Shown piece by piece: positions 1-7,784 of a DNA stretch of 34,250 nucleotides (position 1 is its first letter; each line of letters starts with the position of its first letter). The DNA is taken from NCBI GenBank assembly GCA_025055175.1, contig JANWYT010000009.1:1-34250 (forward strand). Direction: 5' to 3'. Under the pieces are notes generated by a model. It did no database searches and was not told the origin of the DNA. It saw nothing but the letters and a program-made list of their open reading frames with translations. The stretch is from Anaerolineae bacterium (lineage in GTDB: Bacteria > Chloroflexota > Anaerolineae > Aggregatilineales > Phototrophicaceae). The translations under genes and the position numbers were made by a program.

Positions 1-109
1 CAAACGGTTTCGTCTGACCCAAGCTCAAGAGCCTCGCGCTGAGGACACTTCGCACACTAGACAAGCGCTGCCCTTTGTTCTAGACTTGGCGCACACAGGC
101 TCAGATGAA

Positions 110-1785
110 ATGACAAGCACTCAAACACTTTCTCTCTCTACGCTTCGCACCGCGCGCGCCTTGCTCTATGGACTGCTGCTGAGCGCCTACCTGCTCTGGT
201 CGCTAACCTTCATCCAGCGCAGCAGCTTCGAAGTTGAGGGCCAGCGCATGTATGCCTTGTTCGAAGACAGCATGATCTCCATGCGCTACGCCTGGAATTT
301 CGTACAAGGGCATGGCCTGGTGTGGAATGTCGGTGAAGCGCCAGTCGAGGGCTACACCAACTTTCTGTGGGTGCTGGTGATGGCTTCGCAGATCGTCCTG
401 TTCGGGCGCTTGAACGGCGTGTTGGCAGTGCAGATCGTGGGCATGCTCATCCTGTGTGCCAATGCCTCCTGAGCGTGAGCCTGCTGCGCACTGTGCGCCG
501 TCGTCTAGGACGACCTGAGAGCCTGTTCGCCGAGGGCCTGCTGCTAGCCTTCGTGCTGCTCTATTACCCCAGCAACTACTGGGGACTGATGGGCATGGAG
601 ACCAGCCTGGTCACTCTGTGGGCCTTGCTGGCGTTACGGTTGGCCCTGGGCCAAGACGAGACGCGAGTGCGCGTCTTGCCCTGGCTCGGAGTCGTCTTGG
701 GCCTGGCTTTCTGGACGCGGCCCGATGCGCTCATCCTGGCAGCGCTGTTACTAGCTTACCGCGCCTATGCCCTGGGCTTGCGCGCCTGGCGCGTCTGGTT
801 CATGGAGGGCCTGATTGTGCTGGCTTTCGTGACGGCCCTCAGCTTGTTCCGACTGGTTTACTATGGCGCGCTCGTCCCTAACACTTACACGCTGAAGGTA
901 GGGGGCATGCCCCTGCTGCCGCGCCTGCGCGACGGCCTAGGCTTCATCGCACCGTATCTGGCGACGACGACGGCGCTGTTTGGCCTGGGCCTGTTGGGCC
1001 TGATGGATGGGCTGCGCGCCTGGTGGCAACAGTTGCGCGCCAACAGGCGGAGCTGGTGGCGTCTGGACATGACGCAGCGCACTCTGAGTTTGCTGGCTCT
1101 GGTCGTCATCTTACACGTCGCCTATCAAATCTGGACGGGAGGCGATCCCTGGCCTTACTGGCGCATGCTCGTGCCTGCCATGCCTGCCTTGTTTGTCTTG
1201 GCTGTGCTGGGGCTGGAGTGGCTGATGGCGCGGCTTGCCCAGCGTCTGCCCGCAGCTCTGGGCAAGCTAGGGGCGCTGGCCCTGGCGGGCTTCAGCATCA
1301 GTTTGGCTTTGCAGCCCTTCTTGCCTGAACTGATCTTCCAGAAGAGCGCGTACCGTGTGGGCTATCATGTCATCTTGGCCGAGCGGGCTGTGCTGCTCAA
1401 CGAGATTTTGAGACCTGGAGCGCGCCTGGCAGTGTTCTCTGCCGGGATTGTCCCCTACTATACCGACTTTCACGTCATCGATATGCTGGGCAAGAACGAC
1501 ACTTATATCGCCAGCCTGCCACCAGATCGCAGCGGTGCTGTGAGCTGGCACGGCATGAACTCTGTGCCAGGCCACAACAAATACGACCTGTTCTATTCGA
1601 TTGAGACGCAGCAAGCCACCTATGCCGAGCGCCTGAGCTGGGGGGCGCAAGGCCTGAGAGTGCCGCGCATGACCGAGATTCACTTGGGACGACTATCGTT
1701 CTTCCTAGATTTGTCCTCGCCTTATGTAGACCAGGAAGCTTTGCAAGCTCGTCTGGCCCAGGCCGAGAGCGCGACTGCGCCCTAG
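110..1785 (+). pseudogene. GT-C membrane glycosyltransferase (AftB/ZomB-like), frame broken near base 470
   Basis: The N-terminal part, read to the stop at 470-472, has one membrane segment followed by the motif FEDSMISMRYAWNF, then GLVWN and VEGYTNFLW. These are hallmarks of the AftB/ZomB group of polyprenyl-phosphate-dependent glycosyltransferases, where the acidic pair lies in the first external loop. The rest of the protein (several membrane segments, FWTRPDALI, a C-terminal soluble domain) continues in the frame one base back, from about 469 to the TAG at 1783-1785. One lost base, real or from sequencing, explains this. ATG 110 is the chosen start and TTG 86 is an alternative. The frame is open leftward to base 2, so a longer N-terminus cannot be excluded. 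Likely role: adding a sugar to a cell-envelope glycan on the outer face of the membrane. The acceptor is unknown. Confidence 0.72.
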
Positions 1786-1791
1786 AAGGGG

Positions 1792-4146
1792 TCAACTCTG
1801 GCGCGTGGAGTCGTCCGAAGCCACGCTGGAGACCACTGTCGTGCTGCCCACCGCCATCATCTCCGCCGTCCGCCTGCGTCCCTCCGCCATCACCTCATCG
1901 AAGGGCAGGGCCACGCGATTGCCCTGAGGTGGGATGACGGGCAGGCGTACGTAAAACGTCGCGCCAGGGCAACTTTGCAGGTCATGGCCTGGACTTTCAG
2001 CCCAGATTGTGCCGCCATGCCCTTCGATGATCCCTTTGGCGATGGTCAGGCCCAAGCCCGGCCCCGCGCCTAAGAACTTGTAAACGCCCGTTGAATGAAG
2101 CTGAGTGTCGAAGCCGCGATAGAATTTGTGGAAGATATAGGGTAGGTCTTTGGCGGCAATGCCCACGCCCTGATCCTTGATCGTGAACAGGATAGTGTCG
2201 ACGCCACCCTCGTCGGCCTTCTCTAGTTGGGCCATCAAATCAATACGGCCACCATCTGGCGTGAACTTGATGGCGTTCAAGATGAGGTTGCGGAAGGCCT
2301 GCACCAAGCGCTGCATGTCCGCCTGGATATGAGGCAGCCCAGTGAAGCCCTGTCGTTCAATGATGAGCTTGCGCTGTTCGACAGCATCGCGCAAGGGATC
2401 GAGAGCCATGCGGATGACCGTCTCTGGGGTGGTGCGCACAAAGCGCAAGTCCATCGAATTCACGTCCAACTGGCTCACGTCCAGCATAGCGCCGATGAGT
2501 TCCTCCATGCGTTCGGTGGAGCGGCGCAGGTTCATGACCATCTGCGTCGCCTGGCCCTTCTGCAAGAGCTGCTGCTCGTTCAAGCTATCTAGGATGTCTG
2601 TATAGCCGCGAATCTGGGCCAGCGGCGTGCGCAGCTCATGACTGGCAATGGTGATGAAATCGGTCTTGACGCTGTCGAGCTTCTCCAGCTCGCGCTTGGC
2701 GGCGTCCAAGCGCTTGTTCAGCTCGCGCATGCTGCGATTGAGGTGCTGCAAATCGTCGATGAGGCGGGCGCTGCGCAGCGACAAGCCAATCTGCTGGCCG
2801 ATGACGATCAGAACCTCCAGATCAGGCCGATAGAAGGGCGCACCATCGCCTTTGTCTCCGACGGCCAGCAGGCCGATCACGCGGCCTTCGCTGATGATGG
2901 GCGCGTATACCTGCAAGCCCAGCCGCGCGAAGAAGGTGCGTTCAGCAGGATCAGCTGATTGGTATAGCGGATCATAGAGCAAGTCTGCCTGGCCCAACGG
3001 CACTTGGGCGATGACCAGGGTGCGGTAGATGGGACTACGCTTGGACAAGACGGCCGTCGGCGCTTGCGGATTGGCAGGCATGACCAGCTCCACCGCTTCT
3101 GGCACGCGGAAGGTGTTGCCGACGAGGATGAGGGCCGACTGGCGCACCCCCAGCGCTGCCGCTAGGGCGCGCTTGGCGGCATTGGCAACTTCTTCCAGCT
3201 GCGATGCGCTGGCGACTTCTTGGCTATATTGAGCGATGGCATAGGCAGCACTGGGCTTGGGTTCGTCCAAGAAGCTCTTCAAGATAGCGCGCACCAGCGC
3301 GCTGAGGGCCAGAAAGAGCAGTGCTGTCAGCAGAGCCAGCAAGGCCAATAGGGCCGTGCTAGACGGCGCAATCGGCAGCTCCAGGCGCTGCGTCAGGTAG
3401 AAAGCGCCGAACAACAGCGACCACAGGACGAACAGCAGGATAGCGCTTTGAGCGCTGGCCACAATCTGCGCGCGCGCGTCAGGCAAGCGCAGTCGATAGC
3501 TAGCATGAAGCACAGCAACAGCAGTCAGCAACAAGGGCAATTGGCCCGCTAAAATCAGTAGAGACGAGCCGCTGCCCAGCAGCAGGGAGGCAGCTAGCAG
3601 CAGAGCCAATGCTTGTACCCAGAAAGCAGCGCGGTTGGCCACTTCTGCCAGGCGAGCAGCGTAAAACCAGCGCAGCAGCAACAAGCTGAGCGCAGCAGCG
3701 GGCAGCAACAAGCTGCCCAATGCCACGACTCCACTCAGAGGCAGGGTTTCCAGCCTACCCCAATCGGCCCAGCCCAGAAAGGGCGCAGCATCCAAGAAGC
3801 CAGCAGTCAAGCTCAGCAGCAGACCCAGGGCCAGCAGCGCCATCCATAGGCGACTAAGCTTTTTGGCGACTACCCTTAAACGTTCGCCATCGTGCAATAC
3901 GATCCAGCCGAAGACGACCCACACCAACCCGATGAGTCCTAGGCGCAGCAGCTCAGGCGCCAACCGTTCAGCCAGTGGCGAGAAAGGCAGGGCAGCGCTA
4001 GCGCTCAGCAAGGCATTGAGCAGCAGATAGACTAACAGAACGCGGCGACGCAGTGGCGCTGCGTCGCGGCGGCGCAGCAACCATGCTGCTAGCGCGGGCC
4101 ACCACAGGATGAAGACGATGTTAAGAGCCTCTGCTGCTGTTCCCAT
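1792..4146 (-). CDS. Membrane sensor histidine kinase with GAF domain
   Basis: 784 residues. About eight hydrophobic segments fill residues 5-290. They are followed by a GAF-like domain (about 305-460), a short coiled coil (about 465-495), a HisKA domain with the H-box ASHELRTP (phospho-acceptor His503) and an HATPase domain with N-box Asn624, DQGVG (658-662) and GPGLGL (695-700). All catalytic boxes are intact, so it should autophosphorylate. The membrane part is Leu/Ala-rich and has no sensor fold I can name. The start is ATG 4146, preceded by AAGGA at suitable spacing and only 8 bases after the stop of the upstream AlbA-type regulator, so the two genes are probably one transcript. There is no response regulator beside it. 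A lone receiver gene lies 29 kb away in the window, but nothing ties it to this kinase. Confidence 0.93.
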   Translation of the reverse strand: MGTAAEALNIVFILWWPALAAWLLRRRDAAPLRRRVLLVYLLLNALLSASAALPFSPLAERLAPELLRLGLIGLVWVVFGWIVLHDGERLRVVAKKLSRLWMALLALGLLLSLTAGFLDAAPFLGWADWGRLETLPLSGVVALGSLLLPAAALSLLLLRWFYAARLAEVANRAAFWVQALALLLAASLLLGSGSSLLILAGQLPLLLTAVAVLHASYRLRLPDARAQIVASAQSAILLFVLWSLLFGAFYLTQRLELPIAPSSTALLALLALLTALLFLALSALVRAILKSFLDEPKPSAAYAIAQYSQEVASASQLEEVANAAKRALAAALGVRQSALILVGNTFRVPEAVELVMPANPQAPTAVLSKRSPIYRTLVIAQVPLGQADLLYDPLYQSADPAERTFFARLGLQVYAPIISEGRVIGLLAVGDKGDGAPFYRPDLEVLIVIGQQIGLSLRSARLIDDLQHLNRSMRELNKRLDAAKRELEKLDSVKTDFITIASHELRTPLAQIRGYTDILDSLNEQQLLQKGQATQMVMNLRRSTERMEELIGAMLDVSQLDVNSMDLRFVRTTPETVIRMALDPLRDAVEQRKLIIERQGFTGLPHIQADMQRLVQAFRNLILNAIKFTPDGGRIDLMAQLEKADEGGVDTILFTIKDQGVGIAAKDLPYIFHKFYRGFDTQLHSTGVYKFLGAGPGLGLTIAKGIIEGHGGTIWAESPGHDLQSCPGATFYVRLPVIPPQGNRVALPFDEVMAEGRRRTAEMMAVGSTTVVSSVASDDSTRQS

Positions 4147-4154
4147 GCCGATCC

Positions 4155-5783
4155 TTATTTCAGGATATAGTGCGTACCCTTTTTCGAGCCGACTCTAACT
4201 AGGACGCCCTTTTCGACCATGTCCGCAAGATCAAGTCGCAATGTCTCCGCGCTCACACCCTCGCACAGAGCGCGATATTCACGGTTGCTGATGCTGCCAT
4301 GCTCGCGGATGTACTGCAAAGCGCGAGCCTGACGATAGTTATTGCTGCGCACCCACTCTGGTGCTTTGGGCTTCCCGCGTTCGTTGTAGAGCGTCACAGC
4401 GAAGCTGTAAGGGCGCGCATCAAAGACAGGAGGCTGCTGGCCCGCCTGTTCCATGACTTCGATCATGCGATCAATGCCCAGCCCCAGTTCTTCGATGTAG
4501 CCCCACTGGAACAAACCGTTGACGATGCGAGGGTTGCGGCTGAAATGCTCATCCTTGATGTTTTCGACGGTGATGAAGCCAGGCAGGCCACCTGGCGAGA
4601 TAACCTCCAGCCGATCCGAATACATGCGAATCTCAATGCGACGGCCGCGCAGGCGGTAGTCACGGTGGCAAATGCTGTTGACGATGGCCTCGCGCACAGC
4701 AAACTGCGGATATTCGGCGCGTTCTTCGCGCTCTAGGCCTTTGACGACGGCGCTCACGGCCATCTCGCTCCAGACGAAGTTCCAAGACGCTTCGATCAAG
4801 CGCGGCAGCGGGCCAGTAATCTCCTCGCGGCGCGAATAGCCGGCCAATCCGTTTTCGCCGCGCGGCGTCTTGCCGACGAATTTGGCGAAGACGACGCTGC
4901 TCTGTGGAATCCATTGTTGGGGATATTCAGCGAAGAGCAGAATGCCCGTCACTGTGGGGCGGCCATCGGGCGTCAACGCGCCAATCTCGCGCAGCAGGTC
5001 GTCGACGCTGCCCTGGAAAGGCCGCTTAGTGCGCTCGGCGCGCTTCTCCAAGTATTCGTTGAGCATTTTCTTGCTGAAGTCTTCGCGCGCCGCGCCTGGC
5101 ACGACCTCTGCTTCAAAGTCGCCGGTGCTTTTGGCGCTAGCCAAGCGCAGAATTTCCTGTCCTCCTAGAGGGCGGTTACGAGCGCCGCTGCGGATCAACA
5201 CACGCCCATCGGTCAAGGCGTGTAGCTCAATGCTGCGCGGCACGCGGATGGCGTACAAATGGACGGTCTGGCGTGGTTTAGGTGGTCTGTCTTCGACGAG
5301 TTTGGGCTGTTCGTTGATGAACTTGACTTGATCGTCGGCGGGTTTGAGTTGTTTGCTGCCGAGCTTGACCTGATCGTCGCAAGGCTTGGCCTGCTTGAGC
5401 CGCTCCACCAACTCGAACAGATCGCGCGGCGCCACAGGTGGCAGGGTGGCCGTCAGCGAAGTCAAATCCAGCACGTTGCTCACGTCCTCCGACGGAGTGC
5501 TGGATTCTTCGAATTCGTCGTCGTCGAAGATGAGTTCCTCCCAGTGATCGATGACGACTGGGGGGCTAATCATCTCGTCGAGCGTCTTGAGGAGTTGCTG
5601 AATCTGGTCAACCCTGATCTTGCTGGAAGAGGGTTTGCCCTTCTCCGTCAGGCCCAGGACGATGATACCACCTTCGGTGTTGGCGAAGGCCAGCGTTGTC
5701 TCGGCAATTTTCTTGGCGTCGGCTTTTTCTACGAAGGCCAGGCGCGAGCCAGTGCCGTGCTTGATCTGTTCAATCGTCAACAT
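4155..5783 (-). CDS. AlbA/Schlafen-type ATP-binding transcriptional regulator with C-terminal winged helix
   Basis: 542 residues from ATG 5783. The N-terminus resembles the AlbA_2 (Schlafen) putative DNA-binding domain (LAFANTEGGIIVLGL, residues about 31-45), resuming at about 173-220 (VHLYAIRVPRS, GRVLIRSGARN). The middle has the GHKL-like HATPase_c_4 segment of COG2865 regulators (AVREAIVNSICHRDY, IEIRMYSDRLEVISPGGLPG, about 355-400). The C-terminus is a winged helix (about 480-542). An acidic, repeat-bearing insert of about 90 residues (81-172) splits the AlbA domain, which is unusual. A reading frame continues up to 5927, but the promoter at 5849-5878 lies inside that stretch, so ATG 5783 is preferred even though its ribosome site is weak. 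The gene probably regulates transcription and is co-transcribed with the histidine kinase. Targets cannot be inferred. Confidence 0.85.
   Translation of the reverse strand: MLTIEQIKHGTGSRLAFVEKADAKKIAETTLAFANTEGGIIVLGLTEKGKPSSSKIRVDQIQQLLKTLDEMISPPVVIDHWEELIFDDDEFEESSTPSEDVSNVLDLTSLTATLPPVAPRDLFELVERLKQAKPCDDQVKLGSKQLKPADDQVKFINEQPKLVEDRPPKPRQTVHLYAIRVPRSIELHALTDGRVLIRSGARNRPLGGQEILRLASAKSTGDFEAEVVPGAAREDFSKKMLNEYLEKRAERTKRPFQGSVDDLLREIGALTPDGRPTVTGILLFAEYPQQWIPQSSVVFAKFVGKTPRGENGLAGYSRREEITGPLPRLIEASWNFVWSEMAVSAVVKGLEREERAEYPQFAVREAIVNSICHRDYRLRGRRIEIRMYSDRLEVISPGGLPGFITVENIKDEHFSRNPRIVNGLFQWGYIEELGLGIDRMIEVMEQAGQQPPVFDARPYSFAVTLYNERGKPKAPEWVRSNNYRQARALQYIREHGSISNREYRALCEGVSAETLRLDLADMVEKGVLVRVGSKKGTHYILK
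5313..5396 (-). repeat. Diverged 42-bp tandem repeat inside the AlbA-type regulator gene
   Basis: Two 42-base units encode KQAKPCDDQVKLGS and KQLKPADDQVKFIN (residues 130-157 from ATG 5783). By hand count they match at about 29 of 42 bases. A weaker third unit (EQPKLVEDRPPKPR) extends to about 5271. The length keeps the frame. It forms the end of the charged insert in the AlbA domain. Confidence 0.75.
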
Positions 5784-5848
5784 GGTGCTATCACATAACG
5801 TCTTTCGCAATCCACGGTTGGCAAGCTGGCGAAACCAGCACTTCGCTG

Positions 5849-5878
5849 ATTGTAACCATTCAACGGGAGTTTGTGCAA
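5849..5878 (-). promoter_or_regulatory. Promoter of the AlbA regulator-histidine kinase unit
   Basis: On the minus strand TTGCAC (5878-5873) is followed after 18 bases by TACAAT (5854-5849), close to the sigma-70 consensus. Transcription would begin near 5842 and leave a leader of about 59 bases before ATG 5783. Its -35 overlaps the -35 of the divergent radical SAM promoter. Confidence 0.6.
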
Positions 5879-5899
5879 ATGAAGCAATAGGCCTATGAT
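5871..5899 (+). promoter_or_regulatory. Promoter of the radical SAM-methyltransferase unit
   Basis: TTGTGC (5871-5876), a 17-base spacer and TATGAT (5894-5899) fit a sigma-70 promoter. The -10 covers the ATG at 5895, which argues that the true start is ATG 5943, preceded by GGAGG at 5934-5938. The two divergent promoters share their -35 region, so they may interfere or share a regulator. Confidence 0.6.
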
Positions 5900-5942
5900 T
5901 AAGAATGACTGGTGTCAATATCTCCACGCCGATGGAGGCTCG

Positions 5943-7022
5943 ATGAACGTGTTGCAGCGCTGGCGCGCCGTGCGCAACCTCCAGGGTGACCGCTTGAGCG
6001 CGTTGCCGCTACTGGTGGTCTATCTGACCGACGGCTGCAACAGCAAATGCGTCACTTGCGACATCTGGCGCAGCCCACGTCGCAACATGCCGCTGGCCCT
6101 GGCTGAGTCGTTGGCCGCCGAAGCGCAAGCCCTGGGGACTCGCTGGGTGCTGCTCAGCGGTGGTGAGGCCATGCAGCACCCCGACTGGCCACGCATTGCC
6201 CAGATGTTCCGACAGACGGGCGCGCGCGTCCTACTGCTGACCAATGGCTTACTGCTCAAGCGCCAAATTGAAGCGACGCTGGCCTCCGTTGATGAGGTCA
6301 TCCTGAGCTTGGACGGGGCGCAAGCCAGCACCTACGCCGCCGTTCGTGGCGTGGACGGCCTGGCCCTGGTGCTGGAGGGCTTGCGCCTGCTACGCCAGAA
6401 CGGCATGTCCGTCACCACGCGCACCACCGTCCAGCGCGCCAACTACGCCGAGCTAGGCCAGATCATCGACCTGGGCCTGGCCTACGACGTGACGACCATC
6501 AGCTTCTTGGCGCTGGACGTGAGCAACCGCGAAGCTTTCGGCCCGCGCACAGGCCTGATACCTCTGGATTCCGTCTCCGTCGACGATCCACGCAGCCTGT
6601 CTGCGCTCCCGCCTGGCGCGCTGAGCGTGCAAGACTGTGAGGCACTGGCCGACCTGATCGACGCGCTGGCCCGCGACTACGCGCCCCACTTCGCCCAGGG
6701 CAGGATCGCCGAGTCGCCCGACAAGCTGCGCCGCACCCTGCTGAGCTATTTCCGCGCTCTGCACGGCCTAGAAGTCTACCCCGCGCCGCCCTGCAACGCC
6801 CCGCATTTCAGCGTCGTCGTCGAATGCGACGGACGGATTCGGCCCTGCTATTTCTTGCCGACGGTGGGCCAACTGCGGCCTGATGAGCCAGCGCTGAGTC
6901 AGGCCCTCAACGCCGACGACGCGCTGGCCATGCGCCGCGCTTACCGCCAGGGCCAGCGCCCCGAATGTGGACGCTGCGTCTGCCCGCTTTACAAGTCGGC
7001 GCGCGGCCTGTGGAGCATGTGA
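5943..7022 (+). CDS. Radical SAM protein with SPASM-like C-terminus
   Basis: 359 residues. The iron-sulfur motif CNSKCVTC gives Cys32, Cys36 and Cys39 (CX3CX2C), and LLSGGEAM supplies the SAM-binding GGE. The C-terminus has further cysteines (Cys284, Cys295, Cys302, then CGRCVC at 342-347), typical of SPASM or twitch auxiliary-cluster domains. Such enzymes use a 5'-deoxyadenosyl radical to modify peptides, sugars or other metabolites. The start is ATG 5943 because GGAGG lies four bases upstream and the promoter overlaps the earlier ATG. A methyltransferase starts one base after the stop, so the two are almost certainly co-translated and probably act on one product. I see no RiPP precursor nearby, and the substrate is unknown. 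Confidence 0.9.
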   Translation: MNVLQRWRAVRNLQGDRLSALPLLVVYLTDGCNSKCVTCDIWRSPRRNMPLALAESLAAEAQALGTRWVLLSGGEAMQHPDWPRIAQMFRQTGARVLLLTNGLLLKRQIEATLASVDEVILSLDGAQASTYAAVRGVDGLALVLEGLRLLRQNGMSVTTRTTVQRANYAELGQIIDLGLAYDVTTISFLALDVSNREAFGPRTGLIPLDSVSVDDPRSLSALPPGALSVQDCEALADLIDALARDYAPHFAQGRIAESPDKLRRTLLSYFRALHGLEVYPAPPCNAPHFSVVVECDGRIRPCYFLPTVGQLRPDEPALSQALNADDALAMRRAYRQGQRPECGRCVCPLYKSARGLWSM

Positions 7023-7023
7023 G

Positions 7024-7662
7024 GTGCGCTGGCTGAAGCGTGGCTTGCGCGTCCTGCCCAGCCAGAGCGCTTATGCGCTTTGGGCGCAATCTTATCCTGC
7101 CCAGGCCCACAACCCGCTGATGGCCCTGGAAGAAGCGGCTCTGCGCGCCTTCCTGCCTGATCTGCGCGGCCTAGACGTCTTGGACGTGGGCTGTGGCAGC
7201 GGTCGCTGGCTCAAGCTGGCTCAGGCAGACGGAGCGCGCCGCGCTCTGGGGATTGACTCTAGCGCCGCCATGCTGCGCCGAGCAGGCCCAGGCACGGCCC
7301 TGGCCACGATGACGGCTCTGCCCTTCCCAGCCGCTAGCTTCGATTTGCTGCTGTGCGCCCTGGCTATCGGCCACCTGCCCGACCATCAGCCTGCCCTGGC
7401 CGAGATGGCTCGTCTGCTGCGCCCCGACGGTCTGTTGCTGCTGAGCGACTTTCACTCAGTGCAGCATTGGCGTGGCGCTCAGCGCACTTTCCGCGCTGCC
7501 AATGGCCGCGTTTATGCAGTGGAGCATTACCCGCGCACAGTGGCCGACTTTTGGCAAGTCGGGGAGCGCGTGGGCCTGCGCCTGTGCGGCTTGTCTGAAC
7601 CCGCCCTAGAGGTAGGCGGCCCGCCTGTTGTGCTGGTACTGGCCTGGCAGAAGCAAGCCTGA
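7024..7662 (+). CDS. Class I SAM-dependent methyltransferase
   Basis: 212 residues from GTG 7024. Motif I is LDVLDVGCGSGRWLKLA, followed by the acidic LGIDSS and the post-motif ALPFPAASFDLLLCALAIGHL. This is the Methyltransf_11/25 pattern seen in UbiE- and BioC-like enzymes. The GTG lies one base after the TGA of the radical SAM gene, with GGAG about nine bases before it inside that gene's end. The reading frame opens earlier, inside the radical SAM gene, but those residues do not resemble the family. It probably methylates the radical SAM product or a related small molecule. The acceptor atom cannot be told. Confidence 0.88.
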   Translation: MRWLKRGLRVLPSQSAYALWAQSYPAQAHNPLMALEEAALRAFLPDLRGLDVLDVGCGSGRWLKLAQADGARRALGIDSSAAMLRRAGPGTALATMTALPFPAASFDLLLCALAIGHLPDHQPALAEMARLLRPDGLLLLSDFHSVQHWRGAQRTFRAANGRVYAVEHYPRTVADFWQVGERVGLRLCGLSEPALEVGGPPVVLVLAWQKQA

Positions 7663-7683
7663 CTGAGCAAGCGGGCATACACC

Positions 7684-7711
7684 TTGCGACAGGGTGCGCA
7701 ATAGGTAGAAT
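7684..7711 (+). promoter_or_regulatory. Promoter of the kinase-like protein gene
   Basis: TTGCGA (7684-7689), a 16-base spacer and TAGAAT (7706-7711) lie in the 122-base gap before the kinase-like gene. Transcription would start near 7718, giving a leader of about 66 bases. I see no hairpin or terminator there. Confidence 0.5.
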
Positions 7712-7784
7712 AGGAGTCCCTCGGCTTGCTGGCCAACACAGCGGCACACGGGCTTCAGACGACGTAGACGCGGGGTCATAGAGC

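Noticed and set aside
460..475. Programmed -1 frameshift in the glycosyltransferase gene
   Set aside because: No X-XXY-YYZ slippery site and no downstream hairpin that I can see.
5259..5798. A 179-codon plus-strand frame opposite the AlbA-type regulator gene
   Set aside because: It mirrors a well-supported gene, has no ribosome site, and its Leu/Glu-rich product is the antisense of the repeat insert.
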